47,846 nt of DNA. Source: Clostridia bacterium (lineage in GTDB: Bacteria; Bacillota; Clostridia; Oscillospirales; CAG-272). This document shows positions 7,705 through 16,859 of this stretch, in pieces (the stretch's first letter is position 1; each line of letters begins with the position of its first letter). The notes under the pieces were generated by a model. That model made no database searches and was not told the origin of the DNA. It saw only the letters and a list, made by a program, of their open reading frames with translations. The DNA is taken from the NCBI GenBank assembly GCA_017444735.1, contig JAFSWB010000065.1, positions 1 through 47,846 of the forward strand. Direction: 5' to 3'. The translations under genes and the position numbers were made by a program.

Positions 7705-10677
7705 TCAGTGCATCGCTTTCGGCGTGAGTCCTCTTTCGAGGTAGTAACCCGTCGTGATGCAGTATCCGTCGAATTCCGCCTGCGTCGACCCGTCGAGGAT
7801 CATGAACGTCGATCCGGTGTCGATGCCGACCGACGCGAGGTAAGCGAGGTATCTCTCCTCGTACGGCATCGCGTACGCCGCGTAGAACGACTTGTTGAGG
7901 TTCGTGAACGTCACGCCGTCGGTCCCGCGCAGGAACGCGCAGAGAGCGGGATCGAGAACGTAAGTGTTGTTATACATATACCAGCCGCGCGGGTTGCCGT
8001 CCGACGCCACGTGAGCGCCGATGATCGCCCCGTTCGAGCAGTACATTATGTTGTTGTAAAGGCGGCAGTCGACCATTTCACCGTAGAACCAGTTGTGAAC
8101 GGCGAGCCCGTCCGCCCATTCGACCGTGCGGGGGTAGCCGTACCCGATGTAAGCGGCGATGTTGTTCGCGACGACCGCGTTCCTTATCTTGTTCTTTCCG
8201 AGTCCGTCCTCTCCGGCGACTCTTTTCGTTGAGAACAGCTCGATGAGGTCGGACGACGTCGTGATCACGTTGTCGGTGCAGACGACGTTGTTGAGCTCCA
8301 CGCCCTCCTCGTCGCCCGTGTACTGCGTGCCGATCGGACCGTCCTCGATGTCGTGAACGTAGCAGTTGTTGATGAATATGCTCTCGCACCCGCCGAATCC
8401 GCCGATCCCCGTGCCGACGGAACGCCAGTTGCCTCCGGCGTAGCCCGCCTCGCAGTAAGTGACCTTTCCGCCGCCGACTCCGATATCGGCGCAGATATAT
8501 CCGGAGTAGAGGAACGCGAGGTTGTCGAGGTTGACGTCCTTTTCACCGTAGCAGATGTTGCACTGGCGGCAGAGGTCGATCCTGTCGAAGACTTCGGACG
8601 GCGAGCCCCAGTCGCAGCGGAGGTAGACCTTTCCCTCCGGGAAGGAATGGATGTATTCGAGGTTGTGACGGAGGGCGTCGCCCGGGTCGCGGCAGGTCGT
8701 TCCGCCCGAGATGAAGTTCTCGTCGCAGTTGCCCTGCCAGCCCTTTGAGCGCGTCGTCTTGTCCTCGCCGAAGGGTTCTCCCTGACTGCTGTCGTCATCC
8801 TCGTCGCCGACGTCGGTCGGGATTATGTGAACGCCGTAATACTGCCCCTCGTTGAAGACGATACCGCCGATCTCACCGGCTTTTCCCGAGAAATGGTTGA
8901 TCCTCGCCTCGTCGTCGAGATCGCGGGACACGTATTCGTGAAGGTCGATCACGTAAACGTTCTCCCACTCCGTCTTTTCCCAGTGACCCGTGCCGCCGCC
9001 GAAATCGAAGCTTCCGTAGAATACCGGCTTCGGACCGGTCCCGTACGCCCCGTACGAGACGCCCTGCGAGGTGGGAAGGGAAGATATCGTGTTGTTGTAG
9101 TATCTCGACGGATAGAACTCGCTCCCGCGTTCGAAGAATACGCCGTCGCCGATCCTCGCCTTGGACATATAGAAGTTGGTCGACGGGTAATATTTGTAGA
9201 GCGCGGAGACGGTCCTGAACGGCGTCTCGGGGGAGAGGCCGTCGTTCTTGTCGTCGCCGTGAAGCGACGAGACGTAATAGCACTTGCCGCCCGCCGCCTC
9301 GATCGATTCGGGGGTAATCAGCGATTCGGAGTTTTTGATCTCGGAGATGCGGCGGCGAAGCGTCGCGTCGAGATCGGAGACTGTCGTGTCGGTCGCTTTT
9401 TCGATCCGCGCCGCGTTCGAAATGAAGTAACCGTTGAGATAATCCGCGGCGTCGGCAGATTTGAAGCTCTCCGCGCTCTCGCGGTCGGAGAACAGCGCGA
9501 CGTATCTGAGACGGAACGAGTCGGTCGGCACGTCCGCGTCGTACGGACGGAAAATGAGGTGGACGTTCTTGCCCGTTTCGGTGCCGAACTCATAATTCGG
9601 ATTCGAGGCGAGAATATCGGAGAGATCCGCCGTCGCCGTGACGGCGCCCTCGTCGTCGGCGCCTCTCTCAAACGACACGTCGGCGGTCTCGTACGTCCAC
9701 TCTCCCGTGTGTCTCACGGAGAGATAAGCGGGAAGTCCGTCGGGTACGGCGGTCCCGTCGTAGGAGTAGCAGACCTTGACGATCGGCGTTTTTCCGAGGT
9801 CCGCGATCACGGCGGTCGGGCTGAAACCGATCGTCATTTCCGGCTCGTAGGAAAGCAGATCGAGCGCCGTCATGACGGAGTATTCGTCGGTCATCGGATA
9901 GGCGCGGAGCGCGGGATATCCGGAGAAATCACACATCTCGGTCAGAAGTCTCCCCTGAAGAGCAAAGCCGTTCGCCCACAGGAATTTCGCGCCGTAGACG
10001 GCGAATCCGTCGCGCTCCGGGTCGGGGACGTATCCCTGCCACGCGAGCGCCGACGCGTCGCGGTAATTCTTGATGACCGTGGCGATCTCGGCTCTCGTTA
10101 TGTCCGAGGCGGGGTGATATTTTCCCGTCGTGTCGCCGTTCATGATCCCGGCGCGGCGGAGCGTCTCGACGTACGAGGCCGCCCAGTCGGAGATCTTTCC
10201 GGCGTCGGCGAACTCAAACGGAGCCGTCGAACGGCGCGGGAGACGGACCCCCGCGTATTCGATATAGCGGACCATGGCGGTCGCCATCTCCTCGCGGGTA
10301 ATATTGTTTTCCGGCTTGAAGATACCTCCGCCGTAGCCCTTCACGACGCCCGTTTTTGCCGCCCATCCGACGTAGGGGGCGTACCACTCTCCGGCGGGAA
10401 CGTCGGTGAAGTCGTCGCTGACCTCGGGCGCGCCGTCCGAGAGCTTGCAGAGGATCGTCACGAGCATCGCGCGGGTCAGCTTGCTTTCCGGCTCGAACGT
10501 TTTGCCCGTCACGCCGACCATATACCCGTTGTCGTAGACGTACTTCACGTAGCTGTAGAACCAGTCGCTTTCCCGGACGTCGCGGAAGGGAAGACCTTCG
10601 GCGTGCGAGACGGGGACCGCCGCGATCAGCATCACGACGGCGAGCAGCAGCGCGGGGATCTTACGGAGGAGTTTCAT
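7705..10677 (-). CDS. secreted SLH protein with right-handed beta-helix region
   Basis: 990 residues. A signal peptide ends near residue 27 (VPVSHA). Three N-terminal SLH motifs follow to about residue 200 (LTRAMLVTILCKL, ITREEMATAMVRY, ITRAEIATVIKNY). A middle domain of about 250 residues has no clear match. From about residue 460 the sequence resembles pectate-lyase-type parallel beta-helix proteins: DDKNDGLSPETPFRT, then many short Gly/Asn/Tyr-rich strands. Such folds usually cut or bind polysaccharides, but I cannot identify catalytic residues. The ATG at 10677 overlaps the comF stop (ATGA), so it is coupled to comF and recD2, an unexpected partner set. A terminator follows. Function as a wall-anchored polysaccharide-active protein is inferred. 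Confidence 0.82.
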   Translation of the reverse strand: MKLLRKIPALLLAVVMLIAAVPVSHAEGLPFRDVRESDWFYSYVKYVYDNGYMVGVTGKTFEPESKLTRAMLVTILCKLSDGAPEVSDDFTDVPAGEWYAPYVGWAAKTGVVKGYGGGIFKPENNITREEMATAMVRYIEYAGVRLPRRSTAPFEFADAGKISDWAASYVETLRRAGIMNGDTTGKYHPASDITRAEIATVIKNYRDASALAWQGYVPDPERDGFAVYGAKFLWANGFALQGRLLTEMCDFSGYPALRAYPMTDEYSVMTALDLLSYEPEMTIGFSPTAVIADLGKTPIVKVCYSYDGTAVPDGLPAYLSVRHTGEWTYETADVSFERGADDEGAVTATADLSDILASNPNYEFGTETGKNVHLIFRPYDADVPTDSFRLRYVALFSDRESAESFKSADAADYLNGYFISNAARIEKATDTTVSDLDATLRRRISEIKNSESLITPESIEAAGGKCYYVSSLHGDDKNDGLSPETPFRTVSALYKYYPSTNFYMSKARIGDGVFFERGSEFYPSRYYNNTISSLPTSQGVSYGAYGTGPKPVFYGSFDFGGGTGHWEKTEWENVYVIDLHEYVSRDLDDEARINHFSGKAGEIGGIVFNEGQYYGVHIIPTDVGDEDDDSSQGEPFGEDKTTRSKGWQGNCDENFISGGTTCRDPGDALRHNLEYIHSFPEGKVYLRCDWGSPSEVFDRIDLCRQCNICYGEKDVNLDNLAFLYSGYICADIGVGGGKVTYCEAGYAGGNWRSVGTGIGGFGGCESIFINNCYVHDIEDGPIGTQYTGDEEGVELNNVVCTDNVITTSSDLIELFSTKRVAGEDGLGKNKIRNAVVANNIAAYIGYGYPRTVEWADGLAVHNWFYGEMVDCRLYNNIMYCSNGAIIGAHVASDGNPRGWYMYNNTYVLDPALCAFLRGTDGVTFTNLNKSFYAAYAMPYEERYLAYLASVGIDTGSTFMILDGSTQAEFDGYCITTGYYLERGLTPKAMH

Positions 10678-11429
10678 CTTTTTTGCCTCTCTTTCTTTTT
10701 TGTCTGCGTCCTTGCTATACAAACCGGGAAAACGGCCTCGGCGCCGCGTCGGATCAGCTCGTCCGTCGCCGCCGCGACAGTAGCCCCGGTCGTTATTACG
10801 TCGTCGAAAAGAATGATCTTTTTGCCCTCTGTGTCGGCTCTCCTCAGCACGCGGAGCGATCCGGCGTTTTCCGCTCGGTCAGCGCGTCCGAGTCCCTTTT
10901 GTTCTCCGCTTTCGACCCTGAAGAGCGTCTTTTTCCACGGGATACCCGTGTAGCGCGAGATGCTCCGCACCGCGGCCTCGCTCTGATCGAAACCGTATTT
11001 TGCAAGATTTCCGGGCGATCTCGGCGGATAAGTCAGCGTCCATTCGCCGGGGACCTCTCCCGCTTCGCTCATAAGGGGGAGAAGACGGCCTGAGATCTCC
11101 CGGGCGAAGAAGTCGGTCAGCGCGCGGTCATATTTCTTTTTGAATTTCCCGATCATCCGCTCCGTCACACGGTCGGAGCTCTTATCGTATCCCCGGTAGA
11201 AATTGACCGCGACGAATTTCTTTCCCGAAATAAACGTGCGCGACAGATGCGCGGTCCCGCAGAGACAGTCGCCGGCGCGCTTGCCGCAAACGGCGCACGT
11301 CTCTTTTTGTTCCCGCGAGTATTTACGGAAGCAATCCTCGCAGAGGGCTCCGTCCTTCATCGACCGCTTCCCGCAGACGGGACAGAACTGGGGCAGGAAA
11401 AACGAGACCAAAGAGCGGAGCTTACCCAT
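10674..11429 (-). CDS. comF: ComF family phosphoribosyltransferase-like protein
   Basis: 251 residues. The N-terminal quarter carries several CxxC pairs (CPVCGK, CEDC, CAVCGK, CLCG) forming the zinc-finger region of ComF proteins. The C-terminal half is a type I phosphoribosyltransferase fold with the PRPP loop ILFDDVITTGAT. ComF is needed for DNA uptake in competent bacteria and is thought to act on single-stranded DNA entering the cytoplasm, though its chemistry is uncertain. The start overlaps the recD2 stop by 8 bases and its stop overlaps the next start by 4, so the three genes form one transcript. Pairing with a RecD2 helicase suits a role in DNA processing. Confidence 0.88.
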   Translation of the reverse strand: MGKLRSLVSFFLPQFCPVCGKRSMKDGALCEDCFRKYSREQKETCAVCGKRAGDCLCGTAHLSRTFISGKKFVAVNFYRGYDKSSDRVTERMIGKFKKKYDRALTDFFAREISGRLLPLMSEAGEVPGEWTLTYPPRSPGNLAKYGFDQSEAAVRSISRYTGIPWKKTLFRVESGEQKGLGRADRAENAGSLRVLRRADTEGKKIILFDDVITTGATVAAATDELIRRGAEAVFPVCIARTQTKKKERQKR

Positions 11430-13713
11430 AGAACTCCGCCTCCTCTCTCAACATCTGCCCGAGCATCGTGCACCGGAGTCCCCGGCGCTCGTTCAGTATC
11501 ATCTCGGCGAGGACGTCGCGCCTGCCGACGAGGATCACCATTTTCGACGCCCTCGTTATCGCCGTGTAGAGCAGGTTCCTCGTCTTCAGCATCGGGGCGC
11601 AGTTGTAAACGGGGATTATCACGACCGGATACTCGCTCCCCTGACTTTTATGTACCGTTATCGCGTACGCGTGATCGACTTCCTCGAATGAGGACAGCTC
11701 GTATTTGCACGTCCGCTCGTCAAAAACAACGGTCGCCTCGTCGGAGTCAGCGTCGATCGAAACAAGCGTGCCGACGTCGCCGGTGAAGACGCCGTATCCC
11801 GTATTGTCGAAGGGATCGGTCCACTCGACGGAGTAGTCGTTTTTCGTCTGCATTATCTTGTCTCCCTCGCGGAAGACGACGCCGCGGCGGATAAATTCTT
11901 TCTTTTTCCCGTCCGGCGGATTCAGGGCCGCGCGGAGCGACTCGTTGAGCGCCTCGGTTCCCGCGTCGCCCTTGCGGGACGGGGAGATGACCTGTATCTG
12001 TTCCTTTATCCCGTCCCCGTACGTTTTCGGGAGGCGGCGCACGACGAGGTCTCTCACGCAGCCCGAGATAGCGGCGTCCGTGTCGCGGCTGAGGAAGAAA
12101 AAGTCGGAGCCGACCGACGAGAGCTCCGGCAGCTCGCCGGAGTTTATCAGGTGCGCGTTCGTCGTAATAAAGCTCGTTTCGGACTGGCGGAAGATCTCCG
12201 TCAGCGTGACGACGGGGAAGATCCCCGAGTCGATGACGTCGCCGAGTACGTTTCCGCACCCGACGGACGGAAGCTGATCGGAGTCGCCGATCAGGATGAG
12301 ACGCGCCCCGGAACGGATCGAACGGACGAGCGCGTTCATAAGCGGGACGTCGATCATCGACGCCTCGTCGATTATTATCACTTTTTCGTCGAGAGGGTCG
12401 TTTTCATTGCGGAGGAACCGCGCGGAATCGGTGTCCGAGAATTCCATTTCGAGCAGTCGGTGGATCGTCTTCGCCTCGTGCGCCGTCGCTTCGCTCATCC
12501 TTTTCGCCGCCCGTCCGGTCGGCGCGGCGAGACAGACGGTCATATCGAGCCGCTCGAAAATGTGGATCAGCCCTTTTATAATCGTCGTTTTTCCCGTGCC
12601 GGGACCGCCGGTCAGGATCATAACGCCCGAGGTGAGCGCGAGCGCGAGCGCTTTTTTCTGCTGCGCCGCGAATTTCAGTCCCGCCGCCGCTTCCGATCCC
12701 GCGATAAGCGAGGCGATATCCGTCTCCTCGAAGGCGGGACACGTCGCGGAGAGGTTGACGAGCTTTCTCGCGGTCCCCGATTCCGCCGCGAATATCTGCG
12801 GCAGATAGATGAAATCGTTCCCGTCGCGCTGATACCGGACGAGCCGGCCGTCGGAACACATTTCGGATATCGTTTCCTCTGCCGGTCCGCGGGAAACGTC
12901 CTCGTCTCCGAAAAGGAGCTCGGACGCGCATTTTTCGAGCGTTGAGAGAGGGAGGCACGTGTGGCCGCTCCTCGACGCCTCTGAAGACAGGACGAATTTG
13001 ATCCCCGCTTTGACTCTTTCGGGAGCGTCGGGAGCCATTCCGAGCGAAGCGGCGATCATATCGGCTCTTTTGAAGCCGATCCCGCCGAATTCGCCGCAAA
13101 GGGAGTACGGATCGCGCTTTATCCTCTCGGACGCGCCCGCTCCCCACGCCTTGTAGATCCTCATCGCCGTCGCCGGAGAGAGAAAATCCCGCGTGAACAT
13201 GAGAAATTCGCGCGAGCCGGACACCGCGATGAAATTTTCCGAGATCTGCGCGGCTTTTTTTTCGGATATACCCGGTATTCCGGCGAGCCACTCGGGGTGC
13301 GTCTCGATCACCTCGAATGAGTCCGTCCCGAATTTTTCGATAATTTTGGCGGCGGTTTTCGGTCCGATCCCCTTTATAGCCCCGGAGGACAGATATCTCA
13401 GAATGTCGTCCTCCTCGACGGGGAGAGTCCGCTCGAAATACGCGATCTCAAACTGTCTTCCGTATTTCTTGTGAGTGACCCAGCGGCCCGAGGCGCGGAT
13501 CCTGTCGCCTTCGGCGATATACGGCAGCGTTCCCGTCGCCGTGACGGGTCTGCCGTCGTCGTCGTCGATCCTGACGACCGCGTAACCGTTTTCGTCGTTT
13601 CTGAAAACTATCTGTTCGACGAGCCCGGAGAGCGTTTCGGGTCCGGCCGCCGGATCGTCGGAGATGTCCGACGAGGACGCGGAGAAAAAGTCAAAGTCGT
13701 CGAAATCTGCCAT
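11422..13713 (-). CDS. recD2: RecD2 (RecD-like) ATP-dependent DNA helicase
   Basis: 763 residues, a typical length for RecD2, a 5'-3' superfamily 1B helicase active in repair and replication-fork maintenance. The N-terminal part holds an OB-like region and helix-hairpin-helix repeats (SGAIKGIGPKTAAKI, LAGIPGISEKKAAQI). The helicase core includes Walker A GGPGTGKTT near residue 370, motif Ia ATGRAAKRM, Walker B DEASM near residue 450, GDSDQLPSVG and the C-terminal motif VHKSQGSEYP. RecBCD partners are not needed for this subfamily and none is seen. A consensus sigma-A promoter lies just upstream, inside the end of a small gene. comF overlaps its 3' end. Confidence 0.95.
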   Translation of the reverse strand: MADFDDFDFFSASSSDISDDPAAGPETLSGLVEQIVFRNDENGYAVVRIDDDDGRPVTATGTLPYIAEGDRIRASGRWVTHKKYGRQFEIAYFERTLPVEEDDILRYLSSGAIKGIGPKTAAKIIEKFGTDSFEVIETHPEWLAGIPGISEKKAAQISENFIAVSGSREFLMFTRDFLSPATAMRIYKAWGAGASERIKRDPYSLCGEFGGIGFKRADMIAASLGMAPDAPERVKAGIKFVLSSEASRSGHTCLPLSTLEKCASELLFGDEDVSRGPAEETISEMCSDGRLVRYQRDGNDFIYLPQIFAAESGTARKLVNLSATCPAFEETDIASLIAGSEAAAGLKFAAQQKKALALALTSGVMILTGGPGTGKTTIIKGLIHIFERLDMTVCLAAPTGRAAKRMSEATAHEAKTIHRLLEMEFSDTDSARFLRNENDPLDEKVIIIDEASMIDVPLMNALVRSIRSGARLILIGDSDQLPSVGCGNVLGDVIDSGIFPVVTLTEIFRQSETSFITTNAHLINSGELPELSSVGSDFFFLSRDTDAAISGCVRDLVVRRLPKTYGDGIKEQIQVISPSRKGDAGTEALNESLRAALNPPDGKKKEFIRRGVVFREGDKIMQTKNDYSVEWTDPFDNTGYGVFTGDVGTLVSIDADSDEATVVFDERTCKYELSSFEEVDHAYAITVHKSQGSEYPVVIIPVYNCAPMLKTRNLLYTAITRASKMVILVGRRDVLAEMILNERRGLRCTMLGQMLREEAEFYG

Positions 13714-13748
13714 TTCCGGCTCGCCTCCCGAAAAATACTTATTATTAT

Positions 13749-13922
13749 TTAATTATACTTTATCCGACCACACGTGTCAACCGCGCGGTTTCTTTTTTCA
13801 CTCGTTTTCCCGCGCCTCAAAAACCGCAAAAAGCGCCCCGCGAGGGAGTAAATGACGAGTCCCGCGGAATACGCTCCGAAAACGGCGAGCGCAGACAGGA
13901 TGATCTCACATAGTTCTTTCAA
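13749..13922 (-). CDS. small membrane protein of unknown function
   Basis: A 57-residue frame starting at TTG 13922, with a textbook AGGAGG seven bases before the start. It reads as a short N-terminus, one hydrophobic helix (ILSALAVFGAYSAGLVIYSL, residues 7-26), then a strongly basic tail rich in Arg and Lys. Codon choice matches neighbouring genes until the end, where the last codons run into the recD2 promoter (-35 and -10 boxes lie inside the frame). I do not recognise a family. The strong ribosome site, the membrane helix followed by positive charges, and the position directly before recD2 support a real gene. A dedicated promoter is not clear. Confidence 0.6.
   Translation of the reverse strand: MKELCEIILSALAVFGAYSAGLVIYSLAGRFLRFLRRGKTSEKRNRAVDTCGRIKYN
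13752..13780 (-). promoter_or_regulatory. consensus sigma-A promoter for recD2-comF-SLH operon
   Basis: On the minus strand TTGACA (13775-13780) and TATAAT (13752-13757) match consensus exactly with a 17-base spacer. The recD2 ATG is about 40 bases downstream. The promoter sits within the last codons of the small membrane protein gene. Confidence 0.88.
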
Positions 13923-13987
13923 AGAAACACCTCCTACTGCGCATTTTATGACCGTCTGTCGGGAGGCGTTAAAAATCGGGTCGCAGA

Positions 13988-13999
13988 ATTGTTAACAAT
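13988..13999. repeat. 12-base perfect palindrome in a divergent intergenic region
   Basis: ATTGTTAACAAT lies between the minus-strand small membrane protein gene and the plus-strand cytidylate-kinase-like gene. Its position suits a regulator site, but the palindrome is short and may be chance. The rest of this 190-base gap shows only a weak TTGACT at 14032-14037. Confidence 0.35.
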
Positions 14000-14115
14000 G
14001 TGTAAAATCCGGCTGCCGATCGTTCTTTTTTTTGACTATTGTGATATTATATTAGCATAAATTCTTGATCGGGAGACAATCGACGCGGAAGCCGGGCGAA
14101 AGGAACGGGATCATT

Positions 14116-14733
14116 ATGAGTAAATTCACAGTCACGATAGCGCGCCAGTACGGAAGCGACGGAACGGAGATAGGGAAGATGCTGTCGGAAAAACTCGGAT
14201 GCGATTTTTACGACAGAAAACTGATCGAGATGGCGGCGAAGGAGAGCGGATTCGACCCGGCGGTACTCGAAAACATCGACGAGAAGGCGACAAGCAGTCT
14301 CCTTTACTCGCTTTCGTACGGTCATTCTCTCGCAAACGACGGGCTCTCCCGGATCAATCTCCCGCTGAACGACAAGCTTTACGCGATACAGTCGACGATC
14401 ATCAGGAATATCGCCGACGGGGAAAAATCGGCGGTCATCGTCGGCAGATGCGCCGACTACGTCCTCGCCGATCACCCTGACGCCGTAAGGATCTATATCT
14501 TTTCCGATTTTGACAGACGCGTCGAGCGCGTTGCCGGAAGGAGAGGACTTTCGATCTCGAAGGCGAAGGACGAGGTGATACGCGTCGACAAGAAACGCGC
14601 CGGATATTACAACTATTACACGGGGAGAAAGTGGGGAAGGATCGAGAACTACGACCTTGTCATTAATGTCGACAAGACCGGCAAGGACGGAGCGGTGGAC
14701 GTCATCCTCGCTTACCTGAATTCCGCGGTCTGA
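14116..14733 (+). CDS. cytidylate kinase-like family protein
   Basis: 205 residues. The N-terminus MSKFTVTIARQYGSDGTEIG matches the cytidylate-kinase-like family (PF13189-type), where the Walker A of true Cmk is replaced by a looser Gly-rich turn (RQYGSDG). Later motifs include VIVGRCADYVL and a basic lid segment with RRVERVAGRRGLS. The family is predicted to be a P-loop kinase but substrates are unproven. The ATG at 14116 is chosen over upstream codons because the conserved family start is here and AAAGGA lies about 11 bases before it. It is separated from metK by a terminator. Confidence 0.82.
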   Translation: MSKFTVTIARQYGSDGTEIGKMLSEKLGCDFYDRKLIEMAAKESGFDPAVLENIDEKATSSLLYSLSYGHSLANDGLSRINLPLNDKLYAIQSTIIRNIADGEKSAVIVGRCADYVLADHPDAVRIYIFSDFDRRVERVAGRRGLSISKAKDEVIRVDKKRAGYYNYYTGRKWGRIENYDLVINVDKTGKDGAVDVILAYLNSAV

Positions 14734-14759
14734 TCCGATTTTTCGGAAAAAATGAACAG

Positions 14760-14792
14760 TCAGCCGGAAAAAGTTGATTTTCGGCTGATTTT
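14760..14792 (+). terminator. terminator overlapping the metK promoter
   Basis: TCAGCCG and CGGCTGA (14760-14766, 14782-14788) pair, extended by AAAA/TTTT with one bulged G, and TTTT follows. The hairpin contains the metK -35 box, so the end of one unit and the start of the next share sequence. Confidence 0.65.
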
Positions 14793-14802
14793 GTGTTATA
14801 AT
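14774..14802 (+). promoter_or_regulatory. extended -10 sigma-A promoter of metK
   Basis: TTGATT (14774-14779), a 17-base spacer and TATAAT (14797-14802) preceded by TGT, an extended -10. The start would fall about 30 bases before the metK ATG, leaving no room for a SAM riboswitch. Confidence 0.82.
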
Positions 14803-14840
14803 GAATATTCGGCAAATACTGTGGAGAAGGGGGACAGACC

Positions 14841-16025
14841 ATGAAAAAACTCTTTACGTCAGAATCCGTAACTGAAGGACATCCCGATAAAATATGCGAC
14901 AGGATATCAGACTCCGTCCTCGACGCGCTCCTCGCCGCCGACCCCGGTTCGCGCGTCGCGTGCGAGACGTTCGCAACGACGGGCGTCGTTACCGTCATGG
15001 GCGAGATCACGACGAAGGCGTACGTCGATATCCCCGGCATCGTTCGCCGCGCCGTCTGCGACGTCGGCTACAACGACGCGTCGTTCGGCTTTGACGGGAA
15101 CACGTGCGGAGTCCTGAACGCGATCCACGAGCAGTCGCCCGATATCGCTCTCGGAGTCGATCGCTCCGCGGAGTCGAAGGCGGGCGAGAGCGCCGATCCG
15201 TTCGAGACGGGCGCCGGCGACCAGGGTCTTATGTTCGGTTACGCGTGCGACGAGACGCCGGAGCTCATGCCCCTTCCGATCTCGCTTTCCCACAAGCTCG
15301 CGAAGAAGCTCGCCGCCGTCAGGAAAGACGGGACGATCCCGTATCTCCGTCCCGACGGGAAGACGCAGGTGACGGTCGAGTACGACGGAGACCGCCCCGT
15401 GAGGATCGACACCGTCGTCGTCTCCTCACAGCACAGCCCCGACGTCTCCTCCGAGCAGATCAGAGCGGATATTATCAGACACGTGATCAAAGAGACCGTC
15501 GATCCCTCCATGATCGACGACGAAACAAAGATATTCGTCAACCCGACCGGCCGTTTCGTCGTCGGCGGACCGATGGGCGACACTGGCCTCACGGGTCGGA
15601 AGATCATCGTCGACACCTACGGCGGGTACGCCCGTCACGGCGGCGGATGCTTCTCCGGAAAGGACCCGACCAAGGTCGATCGCTCGGCGGCGTATATGGC
15701 GAGATACCTCGCCAAAAACGTCGTCGCCTCCGGGATCGCGAAACGGTGCGAGATCCAGCTCGCGTACGCGATCGGAGTCGCCCGTCCCGTCTCCGTCATG
15801 GTCGATACCGACGGGTCGGCAAAACCGGGGACGGCTGACGCCGATATCGCCGACTTCCTCGTCGGCGCAGTCGATATGAGACCGGGCGCGATAATCTCTC
15901 GCTTCGATCTCCGCCGTCCTATCTACACGCCGCTTTCCGCGTACGGTCACATGGGCAGGGAAGACCTCGGCGCGCCGTGGGAGAAGACGGACCTTAAAGA
16001 CGCGATAAAAGAGCGTTTTAACTGA
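14841..16025 (+). CDS. metK: S-adenosylmethionine synthase
   Basis: 394 residues, full length. It makes S-adenosylmethionine from methionine and ATP in the cytoplasm. Signatures include [15 protein letters not shown] at the N-terminus (ATP and metal ligands), the loop [32 protein letters not shown] and [16 protein letters not shown] for phosphate and potassium binding. The ATG at 14841 follows GAAGGGGG. Its own extended -10 promoter is present, and a terminator overlaps the end of the convergent tepA-like gene. The spacing between promoter and start excludes the SAM riboswitch common in this group, so control is presumably different. Confidence 0.97.
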   Translation: MKKLFTSESVTEGHPDKICDRISDSVLDALLAADPGSRVACETFATTGVVTVMGEITTKAYVDIPGIVRRAVCDVGYNDASFGFDGNTCGVLNAIHEQSPDIALGVDRSAESKAGESADPFETGAGDQGLMFGYACDETPELMPLPISLSHKLAKKLAAVRKDGTIPYLRPDGKTQVTVEYDGDRPVRIDTVVVSSQHSPDVSSEQIRADIIRHVIKETVDPSMIDDETKIFVNPTGRFVVGGPMGDTGLTGRKIIVDTYGGYARHGGGCFSGKDPTKVDRSAAYMARYLAKNVVASGIAKRCEIQLAYAIGVARPVSVMVDTDGSAKPGTADADIADFLVGAVDMRPGAIISRFDLRRPIYTPLSAYGHMGREDLGAPWEKTDLKDAIKERFN

Positions 16026-16033
16026 ATCACGCT

Positions 16034-16795
16034 TCAACTGAGGACCGGTTCGCGGTCCTCTTTCTTTTTCTTCTTATTCCTGTTCTCGCCGCCCTTTTCC
16101 TTGCGGATCATCCCGCGGAGGGCGGACAGCGCGTCGGAGATCCCTCCCGTCTCGTCGATGAGACCGCAGCGGACCGCCTCGTACCCGTCGATCACCGACC
16201 CCACGTCGGTCGCTATCTGATCGGTCCGAAGGAGCATCTGTCTGAAAACCTCCTCCGTGACGTCGGAGTGGTCCGTTATGAATCTGATTATCCTGTCCTG
16301 CATCCGCTCGAAATAGTAATACGTCTGCGGTACTCCGAGCACCGTTCCGCTGATCCTGACGGGATGGATCGTCATCGTCGCCGACGGAACGATGAACGAC
16401 CGCCGCGCAGACACCGCCAGCGGCACGCCAATCGAGTGACCGCCTCCGAGGACGAGCGAAACGGTCGGCTTTTTCATGCTCGCGATCATCTCGGCGATCG
16501 CGAGACCCGCTTCCACGTCTCCGCCCATCGTGTTGAGGACGACGAGCATCCCGTCCACCTCGTCGCTCTCCTCGACGGAGACGAGGAGCGGGATTATATG
16601 CTCGTATTTCGTCGCCTTCTGTCCCTCGCCGAGCAGATAATGTCCCTCGATCTGTCCGACGATCGTGAGACAGTGGATCGTACACTCGTCGGTCTTTGAA
16701 ATGATGCTTCCGCTCTTGAAAATATAGTCGAGCTCGTCCGACTTTTCCTTCGCGCCGTTTTCTTCCTCTTTGAGATCGTTTTCGTCGTCTTTCAT
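16034..16795 (-). CDS. tepA: TepA/ClpP-class serine protease-like protein
   Basis: 253 residues. An acidic, Lys-rich N-terminus precedes a ClpP/crotonase-like fold. The motif GGHSIGVPLAV places the probable nucleophile at Ser121, with TMTIHPVR supplying the His. The arrangement matches TepA (YmfB) of Bacillus, called translocation-enhancing protein, a ClpP homologue of uncertain role in secretion or sporulation. The tail is a run of Lys/Glu/Arg. ATG 16795 is selected because AGGAGG lies 8 bases upstream; a more distal start would lack a site. It converges on metK, and the metK terminator hairpin lies inside its last codons. Confidence 0.85.
   Translation of the reverse strand: MKDDENDLKEEENGAKEKSDELDYIFKSGSIISKTDECTIHCLTIVGQIEGHYLLGEGQKATKYEHIIPLLVSVEESDEVDGMLVVLNTMGGDVEAGLAIAEMIASMKKPTVSLVLGGGHSIGVPLAVSARRSFIVPSATMTIHPVRISGTVLGVPQTYYYFERMQDRIIRFITDHSDVTEEVFRQMLLRTDQIATDVGSVIDGYEAVRCGLIDETGGISDALSALRGMIRKEKGGENRNKKKKKEDREPVLS
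16040..16069 (+). terminator. metK terminator within the 3' end of the tepA-like gene
   Basis: GAGGACCG / CGGTCCTC with a GTTCG loop is followed by TTTCTTTTT. On the minus strand the same bases encode the last residues of the TepA-like protein. Confidence 0.8.
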
Positions 16796-16859
16796 TTTCC
16801 GTCGCCTCCTGAATCGTATCACTTATAATATTCCCGCGTCGCATACTGATTTATTCTTG

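Noticed and set aside
8827..10953. Long open frame on the plus strand opposite the beta-helix SLH gene
   Set aside because: It is antisense to a clearly coding gene, gives an Arg/Val-rich product with no domain, and lacks a ribosome site. Long antisense frames are expected in G+C-rich coding DNA.
14803..14840. SAM riboswitch before metK
   Set aside because: The extended -10 promoter leaves about 30 bases of leader, too short for any SAM riboswitch class usually found here.
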